Source: Pseudomonas benzenivorans | GTDB taxonomy: Bacteria > Pseudomonadota > Gammaproteobacteria > Pseudomonadales > Pseudomonadaceae | NCBI RefSeq assembly: GCF_900100495.1 | Contig: NZ_FNCT01000002.1 | Location: 248,001-312,000, forward strand | Reading direction: 5' to 3' | DNA: 64,000 nt | Shown: positions 36,584 to 46,769 of the stretch, one piece after another | Layout of the letters: each line of letters starts with the position of its first letter | How positions within the stretch are numbered: the stretch's first letter is position 1 | Program-made: the position numbers and the translations under genes | Notes under the pieces: generated by a model | What the model saw: only the letters and a program-made list of their open reading frames with translations | What the model was told of the DNA's origin: nothing | Databases searched by the model: none

Positions 36584-37129
36584 CTACGCGCCGCGAACCG
36601 CCCCCGCCAGGTAATGCCGCAGCGCCTGCAGGGAATCGGGGCAGTAAGGCTTGTCCAGCACCTCGCTCAGTGCCTGCTGGGGCGCGATGAAGTGCGCCTC
36701 CAGCACTTCCTCCGGCTGCAGCACCAAGGGTCCATCGGACACTGCGGAAAACACCGCGCACCACAGCCGGTTATCCGCCTGGTCGAAGAAGAACCGCCGG
36801 TGCTCGCGCAGTTCGACGCCGCCGATCCCCAGCTCCTCCTGCAGTTCGCGGGCGGCGGACTCGGCATAGCTTTCGCCGGCCAGTACCATGCCGCCGGCGG
36901 CCACGTCCCAGTAACCGGGATACAGCGCCTTGCTCAGGGTGCGCCGGTGCACGCACAGCTCGCCCAGCGAGTTGAACAGCAGGATGAAGGTGCCGCGGCC
37001 GATCAGCCCGCGCTCGCGCAGCTCGGCCCGCGGCAGGCCGCCGAGCAGACGGTCCTGCTCGTCGACCCAGGCGATCAGCTCGGCATCGGAGGCGGCGCGA
37101 TGCGCTGCCTCCGCCTCGGAGATCGACAT
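36584..37129 (-). CDS. Nudix hydrolase (YfcD-like)
   Basis: A 181-residue Nudix enzyme. The box GGMVLAGESYAESAARELQEELGIGG fits GX5EX7REUXEEXGU, with the metal-binding EExG intact. Flanking sequence LGRGTFILLFNSLGELCVHRRTLSKALYPGYWD resembles the IPP-isomerase-like YfcD group. The substrate is unknown. The start is 3 bases after the DUF2333 stop (same strand), so it is the second gene of a two-gene operon; position equals PA4841. Confidence 0.85.
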   Translation of the reverse strand: MSISEAEAAHRAASDAELIAWVDEQDRLLGGLPRAELRERGLIGRGTFILLFNSLGELCVHRRTLSKALYPGYWDVAAGGMVLAGESYAESAARELQEELGIGGVELREHRRFFFDQADNRLWCAVFSAVSDGPLVLQPEEVLEAHFIAPQQALSEVLDKPYCPDSLQALRHYLAGAVRGA

Positions 37130-37132
37130 CGC

Positions 37133-38200
37133 TTAGCCCTGACTCAGCAGGATGCGCAGATCGATGATCGCCGCGTTGGCCCGCGAGATGTAGTTGGCCA
37201 TCACCAGCGAGTGGTTGGCCAGCAGCCCGTAGCCGCTGCCATTGAGGATCATCGGGCTCCACAGGGTTTCCTGGGCTGCCTCCAGCTCGCGGATGATCTG
37301 CCGCACGCTGACCGTGGCGTTCTTCTTCGCCAGCACGTCGGCGAAATCCACCTCGATGGCGCGCAGCAGATGCGACAGCGCCCAGGCCTGGCCGCGCGCC
37401 TCGTAGAACACGTTGTCGATCTGCAGCCACGGCGTCTCGTAGCTGCCCTCGCTCACCGGCACCTCATCGCCTTCGGCCAGGGCCGGATCCTTCAGGTTGG
37501 TGTTCAGGCGCACCTGGCCGACGCTGGCGGACAGTCGCTGCGACAGCGAGCCCAGGCGGGTCGCGGTATCGCCCAGCCAGTTGTTCAGGTTGTCGGCCCG
37601 GCTGTAGAACTGGGCATTCGGCTGGGCCGGGTCGGCCAGGCGCTTCAGATAACGCTCCAGCGACTTGATCCCTTCGCGGTACTCCGCCTCGGACGCCGGC
37701 AGCGCCCAGCTCTTGTTGTCGAAGTTGAAGCGCGGCTCGGCCTTGGCCAGATCGACGTCTTCGGTGGACTGCGACTGCGAACGGGCGAAGTCCTTGCGCA
37801 GCGCCCGCGACAGGTCGCGCACCTGCACCAGCACGCCGTACTCCCAGCTCGGCATGTTGTCCAGCCACAGCCCCGGCAGGGCCAGGTCGTTGGCCAGGTA
37901 ACCGCCCGGCTTGTCGAGCAGGGTGCCGGCGACCTGCTTCAAGGTTTCCACCGTGGTGTAGCCGTTGACCAGCTGGCGCTGGGCGCCTTGCGCCGCCGCC
38001 TGGGCGCGCTGCTGCACGGGGAACAGCGCCGGCTCCTGGCTCCAGTACCAGCCGACCACCAGCGCCAGCAGCAGGTAGAGACCGAGCGCGCCGCCCACCA
38101 GCCGGCTGAGCCACCCGCCCTTCAAGTAACTGCGCACGTTGTCCACTGAGTCATCGACGCTGTCGCGCACGCCAGCAGCCCGGTTCTTCCAATCCAGCAT
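37133..38200 (-). CDS. DUF2333-family membrane-anchored protein
   Basis: A 355-residue protein of unknown function. It has one N-terminal membrane helix (about 33-54, LVGGALGLYLLLALVVGWYWSQ) and a large, mostly helical periplasmic domain (QQRAQAAAQGAQRQLVNGYTTVETLKQVAGTLLDKPGGYLAN, SRALRKDFARSQSQSTEDVDLAKAEPRFNFDNKSW, GSGYGLLANHSLVMANYISRANAAIIDLRILLSQ). The start is ATG 38200 because AAGGA lies 7 bases upstream; the ATG at 38215 has none. It heads an operon with the Nudix gene and corresponds to PA4842. Confidence 0.82.
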   Translation of the reverse strand: MLDWKNRAAGVRDSVDDSVDNVRSYLKGGWLSRLVGGALGLYLLLALVVGWYWSQEPALFPVQQRAQAAAQGAQRQLVNGYTTVETLKQVAGTLLDKPGGYLANDLALPGLWLDNMPSWEYGVLVQVRDLSRALRKDFARSQSQSTEDVDLAKAEPRFNFDNKSWALPASEAEYREGIKSLERYLKRLADPAQPNAQFYSRADNLNNWLGDTATRLGSLSQRLSASVGQVRLNTNLKDPALAEGDEVPVSEGSYETPWLQIDNVFYEARGQAWALSHLLRAIEVDFADVLAKKNATVSVRQIIRELEAAQETLWSPMILNGSGYGLLANHSLVMANYISRANAAIIDLRILLSQG

Positions 38201-38463
38201 GGCAATGTCCTTCATCTACGGCATTCGGTTGTTCGAGCGTCCCACAGCGGGGACGCAGCGGCCTAGCACTATAAGTGAAGCGCAGGCCGATGCGCAGCGC
38301 CGCGCGGCAAACTTACCGCCGGTGAAACTCCCGGCGGGCGTCGCGGTCAGTTGGACGGGTGGCCGGCAGCGCTGGATCGGTGGTACTCCCGGCCGGACCA
38401 GCAGTGCTAGCATAGAGCCATTATCGAGGCAGCCCCCGCCGCCCACCAAGCAGAATCCGCGCC

Positions 38464-40080
38464 ATGACCGAGCACGAAGATCCCAGCCGCGACCGCCTCA
38501 AGCAGCACTTCGCCCAGCGCGTGATCCATCAGGCGCGCCAGGTGCTGGAGGGCTGGCAGCGCTTGCAGCGCAGCGAATGGAGCGATAGCGGCATGCATGA
38601 GCTGGGCGAGGCCGCGCTGCTGCTGCAACGCTACGCCGAGCGCTTCGAGCAGGCCGAGCACAGCCAGCTGGCCCAAGGCATCGGGCACTGCCTGCAGGCG
38701 GTGAGCGACAACCGCGGCCGCCTCAACAGCAGCCTGATCAGCGAACTCAACCAGTTGATGCAGCGCCTGTCGCGCACCGGCCTGCGGCATGGCGACCGCT
38801 TCGAGCAAACCGTGCTGCCGCCGCTGCGCAAGCCGGTCTACCTGGCCCTGCAGCACCTCGAACGGGCCGAACGCCTGGCGCAGCAGCTGGAGTTCTTCGG
38901 CATGCTCGCGCAGCCGCTGGACAGCGCCAACGCCTTCCGCGCGGCGATGCTCGAACGGCACCCGGCGGCGATCCTCATGGAGGTCGACTTCTCCGGCCCC
39001 GGCGCCGGCTTGCAGCTGGCCGAAGCGGTGCAGCAGGGCCTGGAACAGAAGATCCCGCTGCTGTTCTACAGCCACGACGACACCGACACCCCGACCCGCC
39101 TGGCCGCGGTGCGCGCCGGCGGCCAGGAGTTCTTCACCGGCACCCTGGATGCCTCCAGCCTGCTCGAACGCATCGAAGTGCTCACCCATGTCGCCCAGTA
39201 CGATCCCTACCGCGTGCTGATCATCGACGACTCGCGGGCCCAGGCCACCCACACCGAACGGGTATTGAACAGCGCCGGGATCGTCACCCGCACGCTGATC
39301 GAGCCGATCCAGGCGATGGCCGAGCTGGCCGAGTTCCAGCCCGACCTGATCATCCTCGACATGTACATGCCGGAGTGCAACGGCCCCGAACTGGCCAAGG
39401 TGATCCGCCACAACGACCGCTACGTCAGCGTGCCGATCATCTACCTGTCGGCCGAGGACGACCTCGACAAGCAGCTCGATGCGATGAGCGAGGGCGGCGA
39501 CGACTTCCTCACCAAGCCGATCAAGCCGCGCCACCTGATCGCCACCGTGCGCAACCGCGCCGCCCGCGCGCGCAACCTCAAGGCGCGCATGGTGCGCGAC
39601 AGCCTGACCGGGCTGTACAACCACACCCACACCCTGCAACTGCTCGAGGATGCGCGCTACCGCGCCCAGCGCGACGGCCAGCCGCTGAGCTTCGCCATGC
39701 TCGACATCGACTTCTTCAAGAAGGTCAACGACAACTACGGCCACCCCATGGGCGACCGGGTGATCAAGAGCCTGGCGCTGTTCCTCAAGCAACGCCTGCG
39801 CAAGAGCGACCATATCGGCCGCTACGGCGGCGAAGAGTTCGCGGTAATCCTGCCCAATACCGACGCCGCGACGGCCTACCACGTCCTCGACGAAATTCGC
39901 CGGCGTTTCGCCGAGATCCACTACCCGGCGCAGCCCCAGGATCTGTCCTGCACCTTCAGCGGCGGCATCGCCCAACTGTGCGGCGAGCTGGACAGCAAGA
40001 CCCTGACCCAGCAGGCCGACGAGGCGCTGTACGCGGCCAAGCACGACGGGCGCAACCGGGTGGACGTGTTCAACGGCTGA
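38464..40080 (+). CDS. gcbA: Diguanylate cyclase with receiver domains (GcbA-type)
   Basis: A 538-residue cytoplasmic response-regulator cyclase. A helical N-terminal segment (about 1-135) precedes a degenerate receiver-like region (about 150-240, AILMEVDFSGPGAGLQLAE without the normal phospho-Asp context), a true receiver domain (about 255-375, with phospho-Asp in PDLIILDMYMPECNG and the Lys of DFLTKPIKP), and a GGDEF domain (about 385-538) with DSLTGLYNHT, MLDIDFFKKVNDNYGHPMG, GGEEF and an RxxD inhibitory site (RKSD) five residues before. It should make c-di-GMP under phosphorylation control. P. aeruginosa and P. fluorescens GcbA promotes initial attachment. Position equals PA4843. Confidence 0.9.
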   Translation: MTEHEDPSRDRLKQHFAQRVIHQARQVLEGWQRLQRSEWSDSGMHELGEAALLLQRYAERFEQAEHSQLAQGIGHCLQAVSDNRGRLNSSLISELNQLMQRLSRTGLRHGDRFEQTVLPPLRKPVYLALQHLERAERLAQQLEFFGMLAQPLDSANAFRAAMLERHPAAILMEVDFSGPGAGLQLAEAVQQGLEQKIPLLFYSHDDTDTPTRLAAVRAGGQEFFTGTLDASSLLERIEVLTHVAQYDPYRVLIIDDSRAQATHTERVLNSAGIVTRTLIEPIQAMAELAEFQPDLIILDMYMPECNGPELAKVIRHNDRYVSVPIIYLSAEDDLDKQLDAMSEGGDDFLTKPIKPRHLIATVRNRAARARNLKARMVRDSLTGLYNHTHTLQLLEDARYRAQRDGQPLSFAMLDIDFFKKVNDNYGHPMGDRVIKSLALFLKQRLRKSDHIGRYGGEEFAVILPNTDAATAYHVLDEIRRRFAEIHYPAQPQDLSCTFSGGIAQLCGELDSKTLTQQADEALYAAKHDGRNRVDVFNG

Positions 40081-40218
40081 GGCTGTATCGTCCCATCTAG
40101 CTGGGATGGCACGCAGCGTCATAATCCGGTCATCAAAACGCAATAACTTCAGAGGCCTGGAGGCTGCCCCGGAGGTGATCGGGCGCAGCCGGCACCGTTC
40201 CGCCGTCGGTCGAGCCCT

Positions 40219-42198
40219 ATGCGCCTGAAGTCACTTACCAACCTCAACACAATGCTGCTGGTCACCGTCTGCATCGCCCTGGGCGCCACGCTGTGGTGGT
40301 CGCAACGCGCCCTGGAACGCCCCTACCGGCTGATGGAGCGCTACCTGAGCCTGTCCCAGCAGTTCCAGCAGGAGGTCGCGCGCAATATCCAGAGCTACCT
40401 GGGCAGCGGCGATGCGCTGCGCCACAGCGCCGCCCTGCAGGCGCTCGACAGCCTGGAACAGGCCCTTGGCGAGTTGCCACCGGCGCTCGCCGCCAACCTG
40501 CGCCCCAGCCTCGCCGAACTGCGCGCCTTCAGCGCCGGGCAACTGCTGGCGGCCGGCAAGCTCGCCGGCGACCCGCAAGGCTTGCTGCTGCAAGCCGAAC
40601 GGGAACTATCCGGTGCCCTGGAGCAACTCGCGGGCTATGTCGAGAGTGGCAGCGCCGACAGCGGCAGCCCCAGCGCAGCGAGCGAGTACCGCCGTCCGCT
40701 GTTCGACGCCGCCCAGCACCTGAGCCGCCTGGCCCATGCCCGCGGCAAGCTGGTCAGCAGCGGACGCAGCGAACTGGCCAGCGACGTCGAGCGCGAGCTG
40801 GCGGCGCTCGAGCGCCAGGCGCAGACCCTCAACGCCCTGCCGCTGCTCGGCGTCGCGGCGCCAAGCGATTCCGCCGGCGCCGGCTTCGCTGCCCTGCTCG
40901 GCCTGGCCAGCGACAGCGAGGAGGCGCCGGCAGAAGACCGCGGCATCGCCCTCAAACGCGACTTCGCCAGCCTGGTCGGCCGCTACCCGGCGGAACTCGA
41001 GCGCACCCGCAACCTGGTCGAGCAGCGCAGCGAACTGGCCACCGCCACCCGCGCGCAGGTGGACGGCGTGCAGCAGGCCCTAGCCGCCCTGGAACCGGCG
41101 GTGCGCGCCGAGCATGGGCGGATCCAGGGCGAGGTGCGCCTGCTGCAGGGCCTGATGATCGGCCTGATCCTGCTCAGTGCACTGGCCATCGACCGCATCC
41201 AGCGCCGCCTGACCCGCGTCCTCAACCACCTGGTGCCGGCCCTCTCGGCCTGGGCCCAGGGCGACTTCGGCGAGGACATCCGGCTCGGCTCGCGCACCCG
41301 CGAGCTGCGCGACATCGAGGAATCGCTGAACCGTCTGCGTGCCTACCTGGTCGACCTGGTCGGCACCATCCGCCTGCATGCCGAACAGGTCGCCGGCTCC
41401 AGCCGCACCCTGGCCGACCTCAGCGGCGGCCTGCACGCCGGCGCCGAACGCCAGGCCGGCGATACCGCACAGATCCGCGATGCCCTCGGCGATCTGGAGT
41501 CGACTATCCAGCAAGTCGCCGGCGACGCCAGCCAGGCCGCCAATGCCAGCCGCGATGCCGACCGTGCCCTGGAGCAGGGCCAGCAGGTCATCGACCAGAG
41601 CCTGACCGGGCTGCATGCGCTGGTCGATGAAGTGCAAGGCAACGCCCAGGCCATCGAGCGCCTGGCCGAGGAAACCGCAACCATCGGCAACGTGCTGACG
41701 GTGATCCGCGGCATCGCCGAGCAGACCAACCTGCTGGCCCTCAACGCCGCCATCGAGGCCGCCCGTGCCGGCGCGGCCGGACGTGGCTTTGCCGTGGTCG
41801 CCGACGAGGTGCGCTCGCTGTCGCAGCGCACCAGCAGCGCCACGGCGGAGATCCAGGAGCTGATCGGCCGCCTGCAGCAGGCCGCCCGGCAGTCTGTGGA
41901 CGCCATGCGCGCCCAGGTCGCCCATGCCGAAACCACCGCCGGCCAGGCCGAGGTGGCTGACGGCGCGCTCGACGAGATAGTCGCGGCGATTCGCACCATC
42001 GCCAGCATGGCCGAGCGCATCGCCGACGCCACCGCCCAGCAGAGCGGTGCAGTCAGCGAGATCCGCGGGCACAGCGAGCGCATCCACCAACTCGGTGGCG
42101 ACAACCTGCGGCGCATCGGCGAAGGACGCCACCAGGGCGAACAATTGCTGCACCTGGGCGGCCAACTGCATACCGCGGTGCAGGCGTTCCGGGTTTAG
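40219..42198 (+). CDS. ctpL: Methyl-accepting chemotaxis protein CtpL-like
   Basis: A 659-residue transmembrane chemoreceptor. Helix 1 (about 10-30), a long helical periplasmic domain (about 31-310, rich in Leu/Ala heptads), helix 2 (about 311-330), a HAMP-like linker, and the signalling domain with the tip [41 protein letters not shown]. The helical periplasmic domain fits CtpL of P. aeruginosa, which mediates taxis to inorganic phosphate through PstS and responds to some aromatics; ligand use here is inferred from synteny with PA4844. ATG 40219 is used as the first in-frame start. Confidence 0.88.
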   Translation: MRLKSLTNLNTMLLVTVCIALGATLWWSQRALERPYRLMERYLSLSQQFQQEVARNIQSYLGSGDALRHSAALQALDSLEQALGELPPALAANLRPSLAELRAFSAGQLLAAGKLAGDPQGLLLQAERELSGALEQLAGYVESGSADSGSPSAASEYRRPLFDAAQHLSRLAHARGKLVSSGRSELASDVERELAALERQAQTLNALPLLGVAAPSDSAGAGFAALLGLASDSEEAPAEDRGIALKRDFASLVGRYPAELERTRNLVEQRSELATATRAQVDGVQQALAALEPAVRAEHGRIQGEVRLLQGLMIGLILLSALAIDRIQRRLTRVLNHLVPALSAWAQGDFGEDIRLGSRTRELRDIEESLNRLRAYLVDLVGTIRLHAEQVAGSSRTLADLSGGLHAGAERQAGDTAQIRDALGDLESTIQQVAGDASQAANASRDADRALEQGQQVIDQSLTGLHALVDEVQGNAQAIERLAEETATIGNVLTVIRGIAEQTNLLALNAAIEAARAGAAGRGFAVVADEVRSLSQRTSSATAEIQELIGRLQQAARQSVDAMRAQVAHAETTAGQAEVADGALDEIVAAIRTIASMAERIADATAQQSGAVSEIRGHSERIHQLGGDNLRRIGEGRHQGEQLLHLGGQLHTAVQAFRV

Positions 42199-42387
42199 CG
42201 TGAAAGTCGCAAAGCGACGCCCTCCGCATATCCTTCTCCCTCCGGGAGAAGGTGGCGCGAAGCGCCGGATGAGGGAAACGGACGCTACAACAGCCACCCT
42301 TCGCCCCGCCGACAAAGCCGCTTACAGCTTGCGCCCTGCCGCAACGGCGCCGGCTTGGTTATGATGCGCAGACCTCTGACCCGCGAG

Positions 42388-44184
42388 ATGTCCATGCGCC
42401 GCCTGCTCTGCCTGTTCCTGCTGCTGCTCGCCCTGCCCGCCGGCGCCGGCCTGTTCGACAGCCGCCCAGCCCCGGCGCCCCTCGGCGCGCCGCTAGGTGC
42501 CCCGCTGAACAACAGCGCCGACTTCCTGCCAGTGCGCGAGGCCTTCAAGCTGAGCCTGGTGGACAGCGCGGCGGACGCGCTGACCCTGCGCTTCGTCGCT
42601 GCCGAGGGCTATTACCTCTACCAGCACCGCTTCCAGTTCAACGCCGAGCCCGCCGAGATCGTCCTGGGCAGCGCCAAGCTGCCGGCCGGCAAGCACAAGA
42701 CCGACGAGTTTTTCGGCGAGGTCGAGGTGTACTACGGCGTGGTCGATGTCGAGCTGCCGCTAACCAACCCGGACCAGCGCCCGTTCAACCTCAGCGTCAC
42801 TTACCAGGGCTGCGCCGACAAAGGCCTGTGCTACCCGCCGGAAACCGAAGTGCTGCAGGTCGGCGGCGGCGTGCCCGGCGCCCCTGCTGCCGGCACCCCG
42901 GCAGCGCCTGGTGCCGCGGCCAGCGCCTGGAGCTGGACCGATCTGGCGCTGTTCTTCATCGCCGGCCTGGGCCTGACCTTCACCCCCTGCGTGCTGCCGA
43001 TGCTGCCGATCCTCTCCGGGGTGGTACTGCGCGGGCAGATCGGCGGGCTGCGCAGCCTCAGCCTGTCGCTGGCCTATGTGCTGCCGATGGCCGCCTGCTT
43101 CGCCCTGCTCGGCGCCCTGATGGGGGTGTTCGGCGCCGGCCTCAACCTGCAGGCGCGCCTGCAGTCGGCCTGGATCCTGGTGCCCTTTGCCGCGTTCTTC
43201 GCGCTGTTCGCCCTGGCCATGTTCGGCCTCTACGAGTTGCGCCTGCCGCATCTGCTCAGCGAGCCGCTGGACCGCCTGGCCGGCAAGACCCGCGGCGGTT
43301 CCCATGCCAGCGCGGCGCTGCTCGGGGTGCTCTCCAGCCTGCTGGTTTCGCCCTGCGTGTCGGCCCCGCTGGCCGGCGCCTTGCTATACATCAGCGCCAG
43401 CGGCGATGCCCTGGGCGGCGGCCTGAAGCTGTTCGCCCTAGGCCTGGGCATGGGCGCGCCGCTGGTGCTGTTCGCCGCCGGCGGCGGCGCCCTGCTGCCG
43501 AAATCCGGCACCTGGATGCTCGGCGTGCGCAACGCCTTCGGCGTGCTGCTGCTGGGCGTGGCCATCTGGCTGCTCGAGCGGGTGCTGCCCGGACAGCTGT
43601 CCCTGGCCCTCTGGGGCCTGCTCGCCGGTGGCGTGGCGCTGTTCCTCGGCGCCCTGGAGTTCGGCCCGAAGACCCACAGGCAGAAGCTCGGCCAACTGGC
43701 CGGCCTGGTCCTGCTGGTCTACGCCCTGGCCGCCTGGACCGGCGCCCTGCAGGGCCAGGACGACCCGCTGCGCCCCCTCGGACGCACCCCGCTGGCCGAT
43801 GCCCCGGCCAGCACGGACAGCTGGCAGACCGTCAGCAGCCCGGCCGAGCTGGACGCCGTCTTCGCCGCCGCGCGCAGCGGCGGCCAGCCGCTGCTGCTCG
43901 ACTGGTACGCCGACTGGTGCATCAGCTGCAAGGTGATCGAGCGCGAGGTGCTGACTGCCCCGGAGGTAAGCCGCCAGTTGGCCGACTACCGCCTGGTGCG
44001 CTTCGACATGAGCGCCAGCACCCCCGCCCAGCGCAGCCTGCTCGACCGTTACCAGCTGTTCGGCCCGCCGGCGATCCTGCTGTTCGACGCCAAGGGTGAC
44101 GAATGGCCGGACTTGCGTGTCGTAGGAGAAGTCGATGCCGCGACCTTCGCCGCGCGCCTGAGCCGCGCGCGAGAACGCTTTTAG
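42388..44184 (+). CDS. dipZ: Thiol:disulfide interchange protein DsbD/DipZ
   Basis: A 598-residue electron shuttle that carries reducing power from cytoplasmic thioredoxin to periplasmic DsbC and CcmG. A signal peptide (MRRLLCLFLLLLALPAGAG) leads the N-terminal nDsbD domain with its cysteine pair (YQGCADKGLCYPPE). Eight membrane helices carry the two central cysteines (TFTPCVLPMLPILSGV and VSPCVSAPLAGA), and the C-terminal thioredoxin domain has W-x-x-C in DWCISCKVIE. All six redox cysteines are present. The exact start (42388 or 42394) is uncertain because the ribosome site is weak. It supports the c-type cytochrome maturation needed by the redox operon at 59-64 kb. Position equals PA4845. 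Confidence 0.92.
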   Translation: MSMRRLLCLFLLLLALPAGAGLFDSRPAPAPLGAPLGAPLNNSADFLPVREAFKLSLVDSAADALTLRFVAAEGYYLYQHRFQFNAEPAEIVLGSAKLPAGKHKTDEFFGEVEVYYGVVDVELPLTNPDQRPFNLSVTYQGCADKGLCYPPETEVLQVGGGVPGAPAAGTPAAPGAAASAWSWTDLALFFIAGLGLTFTPCVLPMLPILSGVVLRGQIGGLRSLSLSLAYVLPMAACFALLGALMGVFGAGLNLQARLQSAWILVPFAAFFALFALAMFGLYELRLPHLLSEPLDRLAGKTRGGSHASAALLGVLSSLLVSPCVSAPLAGALLYISASGDALGGGLKLFALGLGMGAPLVLFAAGGGALLPKSGTWMLGVRNAFGVLLLGVAIWLLERVLPGQLSLALWGLLAGGVALFLGALEFGPKTHRQKLGQLAGLVLLVYALAAWTGALQGQDDPLRPLGRTPLADAPASTDSWQTVSSPAELDAVFAAARSGGQPLLLDWYADWCISCKVIEREVLTAPEVSRQLADYRLVRFDMSASTPAQRSLLDRYQLFGPPAILLFDAKGDEWPDLRVVGEVDAATFAARLSRARERF

Positions 44185-44306
44185 CGTTTCGAGTCACATA
44201 TCTGCCGCAATCTCCTGGCAACGTGTCGACTATTACCAAGAACTGGACAGCCCCAAGCCGTCTCCGGCATAGTCCTGCGCGGCGTTAAAATTTAGGAAAC
44301 ACGATC

Positions 44307-44756
44307 ATGGCCACCTTACTGGTACTGCATGGGCCCAACCTCAACCTGCTGGGTACCCGCGAACCGGGCGTCTATGGCGCCACCACCCTGGAGCAGATCA
44401 ACCTCGACCTGGAGCGCCGCGCCCGCGAGGCCGGCCATCACCTGCTGTACCTGCAAAGCAATGCCGAGTACGAGCTGATCGAGCGGATTCACGCCGCGAA
44501 AGGCGAAGGTGTCGACTTTATCCTGATCAATCCCGCCGCTTTTACCCATACCAGCGTCGCATTACGTGACGCATTGCTGGCGGTGAGCATCCCATTCATC
44601 GAAGTGCACCTGTCCAACGTGCACAAACGCGAAGCTTTCCGCCATCACTCCTACTTTTCCGACGTTGCCGTGGGAGTGATCTGCGGCCTTGGCGCCAGCG
44701 GTTACCGGCTGGCCCTGGAGGCCGCGCTCGAACAACTTGAACTTGAACGACCCTGA
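44307..44756 (+). CDS. aroQ: 3-dehydroquinate dehydratase, type II
   Basis: A 149-residue enzyme of the shikimate pathway (3-dehydroquinate to 3-dehydroshikimate). Type II motifs are intact: [17 protein letters not shown] with the catalytic Tyr, [30 protein letters not shown], and [31 protein letters not shown]. Length is normal. It begins 123 bases after dipZ, with accB following after 22 bases, so aroQ-accB-accC likely form one operon as in PA4846-PA4848. Confidence 0.96.
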   Translation: MATLLVLHGPNLNLLGTREPGVYGATTLEQINLDLERRAREAGHHLLYLQSNAEYELIERIHAAKGEGVDFILINPAAFTHTSVALRDALLAVSIPFIEVHLSNVHKREAFRHHSYFSDVAVGVICGLGASGYRLALEAALEQLELERP

Positions 44757-44778
44757 CCTCACTGGGAGTTGAGCAACT

Positions 44779-45237
44779 ATGGATATTCGTAAAGTCAAAA
44801 AACTGATCGAACTGCTGGAAGAGTCCGGCATCGACGAACTGGAAATTCGCGAAGGCGAAGAGTCCGTACGCATCAGCCGCCACGGCAAGCAGCCGACCTA
44901 TGCGCAGCAGCCGATCTACGCCCAGGCGCCCGCTCCCGTCGCAGCCGCCGCACCGGTTGCCGCCGCTACCGCGGAAGCCGCGCCGGCCGCCGCCAAGCTG
45001 AACGGCACGGTGGTGCGCTCGCCGATGGTTGGCACCTTCTACCGCGCCTCCTCGCCGACCTCGGGCAACTTCGTCGAAGTCGGTTCGAGCGTGAAGAAGG
45101 GCGACATCCTCTGCATCGTCGAGGCGATGAAGATGATGAACCACATCGAGGCCGAGACCAGCGGCACGATCGAATCCATCCTGGGCGAGAACGGCCAGCC
45201 GGTGGAATACGATCAGCCCCTGTTCACCATCGTTTGA
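44779..45237 (+). CDS. accB: Acetyl-CoA carboxylase biotin carboxyl carrier protein
   Basis: A 152-residue carrier that bears biotin for acetyl-CoA carboxylase. The biotinyl domain is C-terminal with the biotin lysine in [13 protein letters not shown] and the 'thumb' region [24 protein letters not shown]. The Ala/Pro-rich hinge ([25 protein letters not shown]) connects it to the N-terminal domain ([31 protein letters not shown]). ATG 44779 follows TGGGAGTTG. accC starts 17 bases after the stop. Confidence 0.97.
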   Translation: MDIRKVKKLIELLEESGIDELEIREGEESVRISRHGKQPTYAQQPIYAQAPAPVAAAAPVAAATAEAAPAAAKLNGTVVRSPMVGTFYRASSPTSGNFVEVGSSVKKGDILCIVEAMKMMNHIEAETSGTIESILGENGQPVEYDQPLFTIV

Positions 45238-45254
45238 ACCGCGGAGAGCCTGCG

Positions 45255-46604
45255 ATGTTGGAAAAAGTCCTGATCGCCAACCGCGGCGAGATCGCCCTGC
45301 GCATCTTGCGTGCCTGCAAAGAGCTGGGCATTAAAACCGTTGCGGTGCATTCCACCGCCGACCGCGAGTTGATGCACCTGGCCCTGGCCGACGAATCGGT
45401 ATGCATCGGCCCAGCCTCCGGCGCCCTGTCCTACCTGAACATCCCGGCGATCATCAGCGCTGCCGAAGTCACCGGCGCCACCGCTATCCACCCCGGCTAC
45501 GGCTTCCTCGCGGAAAACGCCGACTTCGCCGAACAGGTGGAAAACTCCGGCTTCGCCTTCATCGGCCCGAAAGCCGAGACCATCCGCCTGATGGGCGACA
45601 AGGTATCGGCCAAGGACGCCATGAAACGCGCCGGCGTACCGGTGGTACCCGGCTCCGACGGCCCGCTGCCGGAAGACGAGGAGACCGCGCTGGCGATTGC
45701 CCGCGAAGTCGGCTACCCGGTGATCATCAAGGCCGCCGGCGGCGGCGGCGGTCGCGGCATGCGCGTGGTGCACAACGAGGAAGACCTGATCAAGTCGGCC
45801 AAGCTGACCCGCAGCGAAGCGGGCGCCGTGTTCGGCAACCCGATGGTCTACCTGGAGAAATTCCTCGGCAATCCGCGCCACGTGGAAGTCCAGGTGCTTT
45901 CCGACGGCCAGGGCAACGCCATCCACCTGGGGGATCGCGACTGCTCGCTGCAGCGCCGCCACCAGAAGGTCCTCGAGGAAGCTCCGGCACCGCTTATCGA
46001 CGAACAGGCCCGCGCCGAAGTGCTGGACCGCTGCGTACGCGCCTGCATCGAGATCGGCTACCGCGGCGCCGGCACCTTCGAGTTCCTCTACGAGGACGGG
46101 CGCTTCTACTTCATCGAAATGAACACCCGCGTGCAGGTCGAGCACCCGGTCACCGAGATGGTCACCGGCATCGACATCGTCAAGGAGATGCTCAGCATCG
46201 CCGCCGGCAACAAGCTGTCGATCAAGCAGGAAGACGTGGTGATCCGCGGCCATGCCCTGGAGTGCCGGATCAACGCCGAAGACCCGGACAACTTCATGCC
46301 CTGCCCCGGCAAGGTCAAGCACTTCCACGCCCCCGGCGGCAATGGCGTGCGGGTCGATTCGCACCTGTACAGCGGTTACACCGTGCCGCCCAACTACGAC
46401 TCGCTGATCGGCAAGCTGATCACCTACGGCGCCACCCGCGACGAAGCCCTGGCGCGCATGCGCAACGCCCTGGACGAGATCGTGGTCGACGGGATCAAGA
46501 CCAATATCCCGCTGCACCGCGAGCTGGTCATCGACAAGGGCTTCCGCAAAGGCGGGGTCAACATCCATTACCTGGAGAAAAAACTGGGTATGGACAAGCA
46601 CTGA
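45255..46604 (+). CDS. accC: Biotin carboxylase subunit of acetyl-CoA carboxylase
   Basis: A 449-residue ATP-grasp enzyme that carboxylates biotin on AccB. It has the opening [33 protein letters not shown], the ATP lid [19 protein letters not shown], the catalytic loop [13 protein letters not shown] and the C-terminal active-site motif [27 protein letters not shown] 45255 is used; the codons upstream overlap accB. It is the last gene of the aroQ-accBC operon, followed by a hairpin at 46627-46656. Confidence 0.97.
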   Translation: MLEKVLIANRGEIALRILRACKELGIKTVAVHSTADRELMHLALADESVCIGPASGALSYLNIPAIISAAEVTGATAIHPGYGFLAENADFAEQVENSGFAFIGPKAETIRLMGDKVSAKDAMKRAGVPVVPGSDGPLPEDEETALAIAREVGYPVIIKAAGGGGGRGMRVVHNEEDLIKSAKLTRSEAGAVFGNPMVYLEKFLGNPRHVEVQVLSDGQGNAIHLGDRDCSLQRRHQKVLEEAPAPLIDEQARAEVLDRCVRACIEIGYRGAGTFEFLYEDGRFYFIEMNTRVQVEHPVTEMVTGIDIVKEMLSIAAGNKLSIKQEDVVIRGHALECRINAEDPDNFMPCPGKVKHFHAPGGNGVRVDSHLYSGYTVPPNYDSLIGKLITYGATRDEALARMRNALDEIVVDGIKTNIPLHRELVIDKGFRKGGVNIHYLEKKLGMDKH

Positions 46605-46626
46605 TCCGGCCAGCGCCGGGTTGGAT

Positions 46627-46656
46627 GACAAGGGCTGCCATTCGGCGGCCCTTGTC
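46627..46656 (+). terminator. Hairpin terminator after accC
   Basis: GACAAGGGC (46627-46635) pairs exactly with GCCCTTGTC (46648-46656), with further GC pairing inside (CTGCC/GGCGG). There is no T tract, so termination may be partial or Rho-assisted. Confidence 0.6.
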
Positions 46657-46769
46657 GCTTGCGCCAGCCGCAGCGGTGGAAGCCCACCCGCCCCTCAAGT
46701 AAGCTTGCCCGCCCATCGCGCCAGCCTTGCCATTGGCTGGCGGCGCCATCCGCTCGAGAGGTTTCCGTC

